Of a stretch of 42,580 bases of DNA, positions 9,121 to 16,980 are shown piece by piece. The stretch is from assembly GCA_039925145.1 (NCBI GenBank), contig JBDSZL010000016.1, positions 1-42,580 of the forward strand, read 5' to 3'. Position 1 is the first letter of the stretch. Each line of letters begins with the position of its first letter. Source of the stretch: JBDSZL01 sp039925145. Its GTDB lineage: Bacteria > Acidobacteriota > Vicinamibacteria > Vicinamibacterales > SCN-69-37. The notes beneath the pieces are model-generated. The model was not told where the DNA came from, ran no database searches, and was given only the letters and a program-made list of their open reading frames with translations. The position numbers and the translations under genes were made by a program.

Positions 9121-9582
9121 ATGACGCCCCGATTCCGCGCACTCACGCCAGACGACGTCGATCACCTGGTGGAGCTGATGCGCTGCTTGTACGAGAACGA
9201 CGGCATGCCCTTTCATGAGGCGCGCGCTCGTGCCGGACTCGCCGCGATCGCCGCGGGCGACTGGCAACCGGGGCGTGTCTGGCTCATCGAGGCTGACGGG
9301 AGCGTGGCAGGCTATGTCGTGCTGACATTTGCGTTCAGCCTTGAGTTTGGCGGCTGGCACGGGTTCATCGATGAGTTGTTCGTGCGCGAGCCGTTTCGAG
9401 GCCTGGGATTGGGTTCGCGCGCCATCGAGCTCGCCGCGTCCACGTGCCGTGTTCTTGGCATGCACGCCCTGCTCCTCGAAGCGGATCTCACGAATGACCG
9501 TGCCACTCGGCTCTACAGGCGTGTGGGCTTCAGGGAGCATCGCCGCCGCCTCATGTGCCGTGAACTGGACGGCCCGGCATAG
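9121..9582 (+). CDS. GNAT-family N-acetyltransferase
   Basis: The 153-residue cytoplasmic protein carries the GNAT fold: strand SVAGYVVLTFAFSLEFGG, then FIDELFVREPFRGLGLGSRAIE, where RGLGLG is the acetyl-CoA pyrophosphate loop (R/Q-x-x-G-x-G/A), and NDRATRLYRRVGFREH as motif B. The ATG at 9121 gives a start directly before the first strand. The family acetylates amines of small molecules, peptides or antibiotics; the substrate cannot be told. It is divergent from the dehydratase (92-base gap) and precedes a VOC gene on the same strand by 56 bases. Confidence 0.82.
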   Translation: MTPRFRALTPDDVDHLVELMRCLYENDGMPFHEARARAGLAAIAAGDWQPGRVWLIEADGSVAGYVVLTFAFSLEFGGWHGFIDELFVREPFRGLGLGSRAIELAASTCRVLGMHALLLEADLTNDRATRLYRRVGFREHRRRLMCRELDGPA

Positions 9583-9638
9583 ATAATCGGAAGATAGGTC
9601 TGAACCATTTGGCGTTCCAATAACTTCTGGAGTCATCG

Positions 9639-10043
9639 ATGACGGATTCACCGAACACCCCGTTGCGCGGCAAGAGCATCATGCCGAGCTTGACCGTCGA
9701 CAACCTGCAGCAGAGTCTCGACTTCTTCGGCGGCCTCGGTTTCGAGGTCGAAAATCGGTGGGAGGAAAAGGGCGTGCTGCTCGGCGCCATGTTGAAGGCA
9801 GGAGAGGCCAGGCTCGGCTTGAGCCAGGACGACGGCAAGAAAGGCCGCGATCGACTCAAGGGCGTCGGCGTGCGGCTCTATATCGAGACGGCCGACGATG
9901 TGGATGCCGTGGCTGCGCGGGCCAAGGCCGCGGGCATCGCGTTGACCTCCGAGCCAGCCAATACCGACTGGGGCAGTCGCGCATTCGAAGTGAAGGAGCC
10001 GAGCGGTTTCCTGCTGACGATCGCGTCCAGGCCGGCGAGCTGA
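9639..10043 (+). CDS. VOC-family protein (glyoxalase/bleomycin-resistance fold)
   Basis: The 134-residue protein has the paired beta-alpha-beta-beta-beta units of the vicinal oxygen chelate fold: IMPSLTVDNLQQSLDFFGGLGFEVENRW, GVLLGAMLKAGEARLGLSQDD, VRLYIETADDVDAVAARAKAAG and SRAFEVKEPSGFLLTIAS. A GGAG sits about 8 bases before the ATG. Metal-ligand positions are not all classical: there is a Glu in VKEPSG, but no His is obvious in strand one, so it may be a binding protein rather than a lyase. Convergent with the esterase gene; a strong hairpin lies between them. Confidence 0.8.
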   Translation: MTDSPNTPLRGKSIMPSLTVDNLQQSLDFFGGLGFEVENRWEEKGVLLGAMLKAGEARLGLSQDDGKKGRDRLKGVGVRLYIETADDVDAVAARAKAAGIALTSEPANTDWGSRAFEVKEPSGFLLTIASRPAS

Positions 10044-10123
10044 CGACGGGGCCAGCAGTCGTCGGGTGAGCGTTGGTCGTCGCCCGATGGCCGGGCTCGC
10101 TCACTGACCCAGGTAAGTGGGCC

Positions 10124-10158
10124 AGGACACCGGGTGTTGAACCAACACCCGATGTCCT
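10124..10158. terminator. Inverted repeat between convergent genes, likely bidirectional terminator
   Basis: A 15-base stem with one C-A mismatch and a 5-base loop (GAACC) lies between the VOC stop (10043) and the esterase stop (10167). There is no T-run on either side, so it would act as a hairpin-only terminator or mRNA 3'-end stabiliser. Confidence 0.5.
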
Positions 10159-10166
10159 CGGCGGCA

Positions 10167-11354
10167 CTATTTCCCTGATGCTTTGTAGCCCTTCCATACC
10201 CACTCGAGCGCTTGTGGGTAGGTCTGCGAGATGACCTTGCCGTCCGTGTGGCCCGCGCCTTTCGCGTACACGAACTGGTAGTGATATCCCTTCTTCTTCA
10301 GGACGTCAGCCATCCGGATATTGGCGATGACCCAGTTGTGCAGGCCGGCAGAGGCCGCGGCGGCGCCGTTGTCGTTCTGCGACACGTGCATCCAGACGCG
10401 GATTGGCTTGGTCGGGCTCTGCGCGATCACGTGGTCGTGGTATTCCCAGGCGCCGTGCGGGTAATCCGCGTCAGGGTGCTGGTTCACGAACGTGCCGGAG
10501 TAGATGAGCACGCGGCGGTACAGCTCGGGATGGAACCAGGCCATGTTGAACGCCGCCGATCCGCCAGAACTGCCGCCGAGCGTCATCCGTCCTTCGGGAT
10601 CCTTCGTGATCTTGACGTTGTAGTCCTTCTCGACCTTGGGCAGGATCTCGGCCTCGACGAACTCGGCGTACTTGCCGGAGACCGTGTCGTACTCGAGCCC
10701 GCGCTCGCTGCCGCCGGCATCACCGCCACCATTGGCGATCATCACCGCGATCATGGGTGGGAGGCGCTTGGCCGCGATCATGTTGTCGAGGATCGTGGGG
10801 AGCTGGCTGTTGCGAGCGCCGTAGGCGTCGCACGACACGATGACCGGCGCAGGTCTGCCGGCGACGTATTGGCTCGGGATGTACACAGTGACCTGTCGAG
10901 TCGGCGTGGCGCCGCGCAAACCTGTGTCGGGGTAGAACTTGCTGTCGGCGGCCGTCAGCGTGAAGGTCTCAACCCGCCCCTTCGGCACGCCGTCTTTCGG
11001 CGTCTGCTCCGGAGCGGGCGCATAGTCGGGACCAATTGAGTAGTTGCCGTCGCCTGCACCAGGCTTCCAGGCCGGATAGGTGTTGACCTTTGCGATTTCA
11101 ACGGCGTCCTCGGGAGTGAGCGGCGCGCGGTTCCCGCCACCCCGTCCCTGGCCTGCCGCTGGTGCCTGTCCCGCTACCGGCGCCTGTCCGGCTGCACCGG
11201 GCTGTCCGGTCGCAGGCTGACCTGCCGTTGGCGCCGTAGGCTGGTTGCCCTGCGCCGCTGGTGCAGCGGGCGGTGTCGTCTGTCCCAGGAGCAGGGTGCC
11301 CCCGGCGAGCAGGGAGAGCATCGCGGCTCCGGTGATCCTGTTTACAATCCTCAT
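10167..11354 (-). CDS. Exported alpha/beta-hydrolase of the putative esterase (Fes/esterase D) family
   Basis: The 395-residue product begins at ATG 11354, preceded by AAGGACTGAGGA; an open extension to 11534 lacks support. A signal peptide (MRIVNRITGAAMLSLLAGGT) is followed by a linker of about 45 residues made of Gln, Ala, Pro and Gly (AGQAPVAGQAPAAGQ). The hydrolase domain starts near 120. QVTVYIPSQY begins the fold, GGSSGGSAAF holds the nucleophilic Ser, MHVSQNDNGA the acid region and KGAGHTDGKV the His. Enterochelin-esterase-like enzymes of this type cleave esters such as feruloyl or acetyl groups; the substrate is unknown. The enzyme should act in the periplasm or outside the cell. Confidence 0.85.
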   Translation of the reverse strand: MRIVNRITGAAMLSLLAGGTLLLGQTTPPAAPAAQGNQPTAPTAGQPATGQPGAAGQAPVAGQAPAAGQGRGGGNRAPLTPEDAVEIAKVNTYPAWKPGAGDGNYSIGPDYAPAPEQTPKDGVPKGRVETFTLTAADSKFYPDTGLRGATPTRQVTVYIPSQYVAGRPAPVIVSCDAYGARNSQLPTILDNMIAAKRLPPMIAVMIANGGGDAGGSERGLEYDTVSGKYAEFVEAEILPKVEKDYNVKITKDPEGRMTLGGSSGGSAAFNMAWFHPELYRRVLIYSGTFVNQHPDADYPHGAWEYHDHVIAQSPTKPIRVWMHVSQNDNGAAAASAGLHNWVIANIRMADVLKKKGYHYQFVYAKGAGHTDGKVISQTYPQALEWVWKGYKASGK

Positions 11355-11721
11355 ATCCTCAGTCCTTTCGCGCGCGCGAACTCGCATGCGCGTCGCTGAT
11401 CTGATCGCCTCCCGCAGGTGAGCCGTCCATGCGGAACCGCTGGCGATGGCCGCGTGAAATGTGCCGGTGAGTTTACCACCGCCGGTAACGTCACGGTCTC
11501 GCGACGACACACGGCCGGGGCAACATGAGGCCACTCGGCTCTTGACGCGCGGGTGAGGCTAGGGGGAGACTCGGCGGCGTGCCGACCCATCCATCGCGTC
11601 TCCGGACGGTGCTTGTTCTGTCTGCGACGGCAGTCTACGGCCCAGGCCGCTCCACGCCTGGCGAAGTCCTCAAGGATTTTCCCCCCCTGAAGATTCGCTC
11701 TGTGCGACGCGGCGCTCGACC
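11355..11721. other. 367-base divergent intergenic region
   Basis: The region lies between the divergent esterase and MHS-type MFS genes. Near the esterase end it holds that gene's ribosome site and alternating CG tracts (cgcgcgcgcg near 11370). The other end holds a candidate small open frame (11579-11725). A TTGACG at 11542-11547 resembles a -35 box, but no matching -10 box is seen at the right distance. No RNA gene or operator palindrome was recognised. Confidence 0.4.
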
Positions 11722-11725
11722 GTGA
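11579..11725 (+). CDS. Candidate small ORF (48 codons) coupled to the MHS transporter
   Basis: GTG at 11579 is preceded by AGGGGGAG (11561-11568) and the frame runs 48 codons to a TGA at 11723-11725. That TGA overlaps the GTG start of the transporter (GTGA), the same coupling pattern used by several certain gene pairs in this window. The predicted peptide begins MPTHPSRLRTVLVLSATAVY and ends in a basic stretch (KIRSVRRGARP). No family is recognised. It could be a leader peptide, a real small protein, or chance; the overlap and ribosome site are the only support. Confidence 0.3.
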   Translation: MPTHPSRLRTVLVLSATAVYGPGRSTPGEVLKDFPPLKIRSVRRGARP

Positions 11726-13047
11726 CGGCACGCGCAGCTGGTGCCGCTTCACCGATCAACTCGCCACGCCATGTGCTGGTCGCCAGTCTGGTCGGCACCA
11801 CGATCGAGTTCTTCGACTTCTACATCTACGCGACCGCCGCCGTGCTCGTGTTTCCCCGTCTCTTCTTTCCTGAGGCCGATCCCGCGTCGCGCACCCTCGC
11901 ATCGCTCGCCACGTTTGCGATTGCGTTCATTGCGCGCCCCATCGGTTCGGCCATTTTTGGGCACTTCGGCGATCGCATCGGCCGCAAGGCGACCCTCGTG
12001 GCTGCGCTGCTGACGATGGGCCTGTCAACGGTGACGATCGGTCTGCTGCCCACGTACGCGACGATCGGCATCGCGGCGCCTCTGCTGCTCGCCGTCTGCC
12101 GCTTCGGCCAGGGGCTGGGGCTTGGTGGCGAGTGGGGAGGCGCCGTGCTGCTCGCGATCGAGAACGCGCCGCCGGGACGCCGCGCCTGGTACGGCATGTT
12201 CCCGCAGCTGGGCGCCCCAGTCGGATTCCTCTGTTCCGGAACCGTGTTTCTGTTGCTCTCGCGCGGGCTCACCGACGAGCAGTTCTTCCGGTTCGGCTGG
12301 CGCATTCCCTTCCTCGCCAGCGCCCTCCTCGTCATCGTCGGCCTCTACGTGCGACTGACGATCACGGAGACGCCAGTGTTCGAGGCACTGGCCAGCCGCG
12401 AGCGCGTGCGTCTGCCGATCACCACCGTGCTGCGCGACCATACGGCGATGCTCGTCAAGGGCACCCTGGTGGCCATCACCACGTTCGTGCTGTTTTACCT
12501 GATGACGGTGTTTGCGCTTTCGTGGGGCACGACGGCGCTGGGCTACAGCCGGCAGCAGTTTCTCGTGATGCAGCTCGTGGCGATTCTGTTCTTCGCCATC
12601 ACCATTCCGATCTCCGCGCTGATGGCGGACCGGTGGGGAAGGCGTCGCACGCTGCTCTGGGTTACGGCCGCGATCGGGCTGTTCGGGTTGGTGATGGCGC
12701 CGCTGCTCAATGGCGGTACGAGCCGCGCCATGCTCGGGCTCGTGCTGGGTCTCGGGCTGATGGGGTTCACCTACGGGCCGCTCGGCACCGTGTTGTCGGA
12801 GTTCTTCCCAACCGCCGTCCGGTACACCGGCAGCTCGCTGACGTTCAACCTGGCGGGGATTTTCGGCGCCTCGCTGGCGCCCTACGTCGCCACGTGGCTG
12901 GCGCTGCGGTACGGTCTGGCGAGTGTCGGCTACTACCTCACCGCCGCCGCGCTGATCTCGTTCGTCGGCCTGTTGACGACGAACGAGACCCAGCACGTCG
13001 ACCTGCACCGAGGCCCTGCAGGAGCTGCAGGAGACCGGGTCTCTTAA
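11722..13047 (+). CDS. MFS transporter, metabolite:H+ symporter (MHS) type
   Basis: The 441-residue inner-membrane carrier has about 12 helices. TIEFFDFYIYATAA in helix 1, FGHFGDRIGRKATL between helices 2 and 3, and FGQGLGLGGEWGGAVLL in helix 4 are classical for the MHS group (ShiA, KgtP, ProP, citrate carriers). ADRWGRRRTLL is the repeat motif in the second half. Start is GTG 11722. The substrate is probably an organic acid or osmolyte but cannot be specified. The last five codons (GDRVS) and the TAA stop are supplied by an intergenic palindrome (13029-13062), so the natural C-terminus was probably altered by that repeat. Confidence 0.87.
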   Translation: MTARAAGAASPINSPRHVLVASLVGTTIEFFDFYIYATAAVLVFPRLFFPEADPASRTLASLATFAIAFIARPIGSAIFGHFGDRIGRKATLVAALLTMGLSTVTIGLLPTYATIGIAAPLLLAVCRFGQGLGLGGEWGGAVLLAIENAPPGRRAWYGMFPQLGAPVGFLCSGTVFLLLSRGLTDEQFFRFGWRIPFLASALLVIVGLYVRLTITETPVFEALASRERVRLPITTVLRDHTAMLVKGTLVAITTFVLFYLMTVFALSWGTTALGYSRQQFLVMQLVAILFFAITIPISALMADRWGRRRTLLWVTAAIGLFGLVMAPLLNGGTSRAMLGLVLGLGLMGFTYGPLGTVLSEFFPTAVRYTGSSLTFNLAGIFGASLAPYVATWLALRYGLASVGYYLTAAALISFVGLLTTNETQHVDLHRGPAGAAGDRVS

Positions 13048-13062
13048 GAGACCCGGTCTCCT
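13029..13062. repeat. 34-base perfect palindrome, copy 1 of an intergenic repeat
   Basis: The palindrome is centred on CTTAAG at 13045/13046. Each arm also contains the smaller inverted unit GAGACC-C-GGTCTC. The transporter's TAA lies on the axis. Bases 13038-13062 are repeated exactly at 13130-13154. It could act as a terminator between the convergent genes and looks like a REP-type dispersed element. Confidence 0.8.
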
Positions 13063-13123
13063 ACACGGCACTTCTGTAAAATAAAGCCGTTTTCGTGATT
13101 TGCTGGCCTCGGAAGCCCCCCGA

Positions 13124-13154
13124 AGACCCGGTCTCTTAAGAGACCCGGTCTCCT
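13124..13154. repeat. Copy 2 of the GAGACCCGGTCTC intergenic repeat
   Basis: This copy shares 25 identical bases with copy 1 and has two direct units AGACCCGGTCTC (13124-13135 and 13141-13152) around a 16-base palindrome (13130-13145). It ends 11 bases before the stop codon of the convergent isomerase-like gene. The two copies bracket 61-67 bases of non-coding DNA, a layout like a paired REP (REPIN) unit. Confidence 0.75.
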
Positions 13155-13165
13155 GGAGGCCGCTC

Positions 13166-14224
13166 CTAGAGGACGCCGGCTTTCTTCATGACAGCCATCG
13201 TCGTTTCCAGACCCAGTCGGGCGCTTTCCTCGGGCGCCATTGTGTCGGGAATCCGCGGACCGATGGTCTCGGGCGCCACGCCGCCCTGATAGCCGATCTT
13301 TTTCAACGCCTGGAAGAACCCGACCAGGTCGATGATGCCCTCGCCCGGCAACCACCGCATGTTGTCCTGCACCTCCTCGGGCGGCATCTGTTTGGCGTCG
13401 GACACATGCACGTGAATGATGCGCGACTTGTCGGTCGCCAGGATCTCGGCGACGGTGCCGCCTGAGTGATACCAGTGCCACGCATCGAGCGTCGCGCCGA
13501 TGTTGGGCCCGCTCTCCTGACTCAACTTCACGGTCTCGGGCAGCGTGTAGACGAAGGTCACGGGCGCCACCGGCGGGGCCGCCGGTGCCGCAGGCGTGGC
13601 GGGTGGAGCGGGTTGTGCGCCAGCCCCTGCGGCCGGGCCCGCTTGAGCGCCGCCACGACGTCCTCCTCCAGCGCGCGGCATGCGGAACACCATGGGCCCG
13701 AGGAACTCGAGACCCAGACGCATATCGTGCTTGGCGAGCACTTCAGAAATGGCGGCGAGACGGTCGCGGACCACCTTCCATCGTTCGTCCTTCGTCTGGC
13801 CGTTGGGTGTCGTCGCGGGCAGCACCAGCTGAAAGTTCTTGCAGCCGATCGCCTGCGAGAAGGCGGCGTCTTCGTCCAGCTTCGGCAGTTGCGCCTTGAA
13901 GGCGGCTTCGTCTGCGTTCAGCGTGTTCATCATCGGCAGGTTCACGATGGTCGGCTGAATCTTGATCTCGGCGAGCAGGGCGCGCGTCGCGTCCACGCCC
14001 GCCTGACGCGCTGGACCAAAGGCCCAGTCGATGCCGCGATAACCGACGCGCGCGGCCAGCTTCGCCTGTTCGGGCCAGGGGACATTGCGCGCCACCGCCC
14101 ACGGGGGCAGCGAGATGAACATCCCGGCCTGTGCCGCCTGCGCGGTCTGACCTCTCAGCACGGCCAGGCTGGCAGCCGCCAGTGTCGAGCGCTCCAGGAA
14201 TTCGCGGCGATCCAGATTCTTCAT
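13166..14224 (-). CDS. Tat-exported sugar phosphate isomerase/epimerase-like TIM-barrel protein
   Basis: ATG 14224 is preceded by AAGGAGGGG, a near-perfect ribosome site. The 352-residue protein begins with a twin-arginine signal (DRREFLERS, residues 5-13, then a hydrophobic stretch). The rest is the xylose-isomerase-like barrel of AP-endonuclease-2-fold proteins: YRGIDWAFG, LGLEFLGP (metal Glu, about 175), DAWHWYHSGG (Asp and His), HVHVSDAKQMP (His) and GGVAPETIG (Glu). The metal-ligand set seems complete. Between the Glu strand and the Asp strand sits a Gly/Ala/Pro insert of about 37 residues (about 185-222), not typical of the family. Such exported isomerase-like proteins are abundant in Acidobacteria and Planctomycetes; the substrate is unknown. 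Confidence 0.85.
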   Translation of the reverse strand: MKNLDRREFLERSTLAAASLAVLRGQTAQAAQAGMFISLPPWAVARNVPWPEQAKLAARVGYRGIDWAFGPARQAGVDATRALLAEIKIQPTIVNLPMMNTLNADEAAFKAQLPKLDEDAAFSQAIGCKNFQLVLPATTPNGQTKDERWKVVRDRLAAISEVLAKHDMRLGLEFLGPMVFRMPRAGGGRRGGAQAGPAAGAGAQPAPPATPAAPAAPPVAPVTFVYTLPETVKLSQESGPNIGATLDAWHWYHSGGTVAEILATDKSRIIHVHVSDAKQMPPEEVQDNMRWLPGEGIIDLVGFFQALKKIGYQGGVAPETIGPRIPDTMAPEESARLGLETTMAVMKKAGVL

Positions 14225-14320
14225 CACCCCTCCTTGATCAGGCCGGCGACTCGCGCGGGCGCAGTGTGTGTTGATGTGGCCCACGATACACCACAGCCTT
14301 CGAGGCCAGCCGGATTTGCA

Positions 14321-15175
14321 CTAGCGGAGCAGCGTGGTGAGCCTGTCCTTCATCGCGCCGGCCCAGAGCCGATAGCCCTTCTCGGTCGGATGTAGCAGGT
14401 CCGCCATCACGTCGCGGCCAATGACGCCGTCTGCATCGACGAACACGTGGCCGATGTCGAGATAGAACACGCGCTGGCCGTCGGCCAGCTTCGACACGAT
14501 GGTGTTGACAGCCCCAACGCTCTGCCGGGGCGTGCTTCCCGGCGCGCCGCGCGGAAATACCCCGAGCACGAGAATCTTCGAGCTCTTGAACCTGGATCGC
14601 AGTTCCGCGACGACCGCGCGCATTCCCTCGGCCGTCTCGTCCACGGTGTTCGGCCCGAGGTTGTTCGTGCCGATGAGCAGCACGACGACCTTCGGCGAAA
14701 GTCCCTGTGCCTCGCCGTTCTGGAGCCGCCACAGCACATGCTGCGTACGGTCCCAGCCCACGCCGAATGAGGCGGCCTTCATGGAGCCGTAGTACTCCTC
14801 CCAGACTGGTCGGCCGGAACCTTCCCACCCCTGCGTGATCGAGTCGCCAACGAAGAGCACATCGACGTCGCCCTGTTTGGCACGCGCGACATATCGCTCG
14901 TGTCTCGTCACGAAGTTGGTCACGGCGCTCTGCGGCAGACCGTCTTCGAGACGCTGGGGCACGGGCACGAGCGCTGTGTTGACGCGCGCCGGAGTCGACG
15001 TCGCGACCGTCGGTGCTGATGGGGTGGACGGGGCCGAGGTGGCGGTGGGCGCAGGCGCCTGTGCACTCGCGGGCGCCGGACTGGATGTTCTCTTGGAGGC
15101 CGTCGCGCATCCCGAGGAGAGGAGGGCGGCGACGAGGAACCCGGGCAGCGTCCGACGGCCGAATCTGATCATCAT
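14321..15175 (-). CDS. SGNH/GDSL-hydrolase lipoprotein (PAF-acetylhydrolase-like)
   Basis: The 284-residue product starts at ATG 15175 (the next codon is also ATG). It has a lipoprotein signal with lipobox LLSSGC, then a Pro/Ala/Ser/Thr linker of about 45 residues. The SGNH blocks are complete: FVGDSITQGW (Ser), FGVGWDRTQHVLWRL (Gly), LLIGTNNLGPN (Asn) and DLLHPTEKGY (Asp/His). This is the PAF-acetylhydrolase beta-gamma-like group, esterases often acting on acetylated sugars or lipids. It should be anchored at the outer or inner membrane. It is in the same direction as the isomerase-like gene downstream, 96 bases away. Confidence 0.87.
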   Translation of the reverse strand: MMIRFGRRTLPGFLVAALLSSGCATASKRTSSPAPASAQAPAPTATSAPSTPSAPTVATSTPARVNTALVPVPQRLEDGLPQSAVTNFVTRHERYVARAKQGDVDVLFVGDSITQGWEGSGRPVWEEYYGSMKAASFGVGWDRTQHVLWRLQNGEAQGLSPKVVVLLIGTNNLGPNTVDETAEGMRAVVAELRSRFKSSKILVLGVFPRGAPGSTPRQSVGAVNTIVSKLADGQRVFYLDIGHVFVDADGVIGRDVMADLLHPTEKGYRLWAGAMKDRLTTLLR

Positions 15176-15252
15176 AAGGACACAGCGTAAGACGTTCCGC
15201 GTGTGCTGCCAAGGCACCACATTCGGATGCAACGCAACAGATTCGCGCGCCA

Positions 15253-16842
15253 TCACCAGTCGGTCGGTCGATAGTCCTTCAGGAACTGTCCCCACACGTG
15301 CTGGCCGCTGTTGATGCCGGTGATGATCGGATCCAGAATGCGCGCAGCGCCGTCGACGATGTCGAGCGGCGGGTGGAAGCGCTGCTCACGGGTCTTTCGC
15401 TCCGCAATCTCGATCGCGTCTTCGTCCGTCACCCACCCTGTGTCGACGCTGTTCATATGAATGCCGTCGGCGTGATACTCGGCGGCCGACGTGCGCGTCA
15501 TCATGTTGAGGGCCGCCTTGGCCATGTTGGTGTGCGGGTGCCGCGTGGTTTTCCACCGCCGGTAGAACTGCCCCTCCACAGCCGATACATTGACGATGTG
15601 CTTGTCGGGGTCGCCGGCACGGAGCATCAGCGCCTTGAGCCGCGCGTTGAAGATGAACGGCGCCACCGCATTCACCAGTTGCACTTCGAGCAGTTCCACG
15701 GCGGAGACCTCGGACAGGAGCAGCCGCCACGAGTTGCGATCGCGCCGATCGATCTGCTGCAGGTCCGCGTCGAGCTGCCCACCCGGAAACAGTCCCGCAG
15801 ACTCGACGAGATCCTCGGGCAGGAGCGGCAGCTGCGACAGTCTGGGCGCGTCGGCCACCGACGCCCCGCCAACAGAATGCAGCGGACTCAATGGACCGAC
15901 CGAGCCGCGTGCGGCTGCGGCCAGTTCATGGTTCATAGCGGTGAGGCTGCCGAGCACCTGACGTGCCCGATCCGGAAGATCGGCAAGCGCGGCCATCTCG
16001 CCCGCCATCATGTGCGCGTAGAACGCAGGAGGACGCCGCACCGTCTGACACGCGTTGTTGATGATGAAGTCGAGCCGCTCCTGAGTGGCGGTCAACTCGC
16101 GGCAGAACACTTCGATGCTGGGCGTGTGCCGCAAGTCCAGTCCGAAAACCTGCAGGCGATGACTCCACTGGGCGAAGTCGGGCTCACGCGCGTAACGCGA
16201 CGCGGCATCGCGTGGGAATCGCGTCGTCACGATGAGCGTCGCCCCCGCGCGCAGCAGCTTGAGGCCCGTCTGGTAGCCGATCTTCACGCGCCCGCCTGTC
16301 AGCAGCGCCACGCGACCCGTGAGGTCGGCGAGCTCCGTCCGCTTACGAAAGTTGAGATCCGCGCAGTCGGGGCACAGCCGGTCGTAGAAGTGATGGACGG
16401 TCGAGTACGGCTGCTTGCAGATGTAGCAATACTGCGGCTCAGCCGTCTCGCGCGCGACAGGCTGGCCCTCCCCGCCCGCAGATTCGCGCGCCGGTGCGTC
16501 CGACACCTGTGCTTCGGAGCCTTCGGGAGGAAACACGTTGGGCGTGGTGATGACGGGTTGCCGGTGACGTGTTCGAATCGCCGCGGTCGCCAACACGCGG
16601 TCGTCGCGCCGTGACCGTTCGGCCTTTCGCTGGCGCACGATGGCTTTCACCATCTTGCGGCGGGCGGCTGCGTCGGGCGTGTAGAACTGGGCGGCCAGTT
16701 GCCGTAGGCGAATCCGCTCCTCTTCCGGGAGCGCCGCCAGCACGCCCCGGTCGGCGACGATGCGCTCGAGGGTGTCGATGGTGATTCGCAGCCGTTCGAG
16801 GAGTCCCTCTGCGTGGTCGTGAGGTGGCGTGCCGGTGCTCAT
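15253..16842 (-). CDS. Unusual SDR-family oxidoreductase with N-terminal zinc ribbon
   Basis: The 529-residue protein is twice the length of a classical short-chain dehydrogenase. Residues 1-95 are helical and charged. 95-135 is a disordered linker. Cys139, Cys142, Cys157 and Cys160 form a C-x2-C-x14-C-x2-C ribbon. The Rossmann part follows: TGGRVKIG (182-189), where the family norm is TGxxxGxG, then INNACQ at about 261. About 80 extra residues (285-365) follow, then NVSAVEG with Ser420. Lys442 lies in TNMAKAALN, and the position four residues before it is Thr438, not the catalytic Tyr. Cofactor binding is likely; the usual Tyr-based catalysis is not assured. It is read alone, with no obvious operon partner. 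Confidence 0.75.
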   Translation of the reverse strand: MSTGTPPHDHAEGLLERLRITIDTLERIVADRGVLAALPEEERIRLRQLAAQFYTPDAAARRKMVKAIVRQRKAERSRRDDRVLATAAIRTRHRQPVITTPNVFPPEGSEAQVSDAPARESAGGEGQPVARETAEPQYCYICKQPYSTVHHFYDRLCPDCADLNFRKRTELADLTGRVALLTGGRVKIGYQTGLKLLRAGATLIVTTRFPRDAASRYAREPDFAQWSHRLQVFGLDLRHTPSIEVFCRELTATQERLDFIINNACQTVRRPPAFYAHMMAGEMAALADLPDRARQVLGSLTAMNHELAAAARGSVGPLSPLHSVGGASVADAPRLSQLPLLPEDLVESAGLFPGGQLDADLQQIDRRDRNSWRLLLSEVSAVELLEVQLVNAVAPFIFNARLKALMLRAGDPDKHIVNVSAVEGQFYRRWKTTRHPHTNMAKAALNMMTRTSAAEYHADGIHMNSVDTGWVTDEDAIEIAERKTREQRFHPPLDIVDGAARILDPIITGINSGQHVWGQFLKDYRPTDW

Positions 16843-16980
16843 GGGATTGCTGTCGAGCCCATTATGTTAGTGCGGATCGCCGTGCAGACGAATGCTTGCG
16901 CTGTCTGCAGTGCTACAGGTCGGTATCATGCGGGATAGGGTGATGGACGGCCAGGAGCTGTTGTAGACTGCGAATCAGCG

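Noticed and set aside
13029..13154. Insertion sequence or CRISPR remnant
   Set aside because: No transposase frame or target duplication, and only two repeat copies with different arm order and no regular spacers.
14238..15212. Overlapping minus-strand frame beside the SGNH lipoprotein
   Set aside because: It is Arg/Gly/Ala-rich out-of-phase translation with no signal or motif; the in-phase frame has all SGNH blocks and a lipobox.
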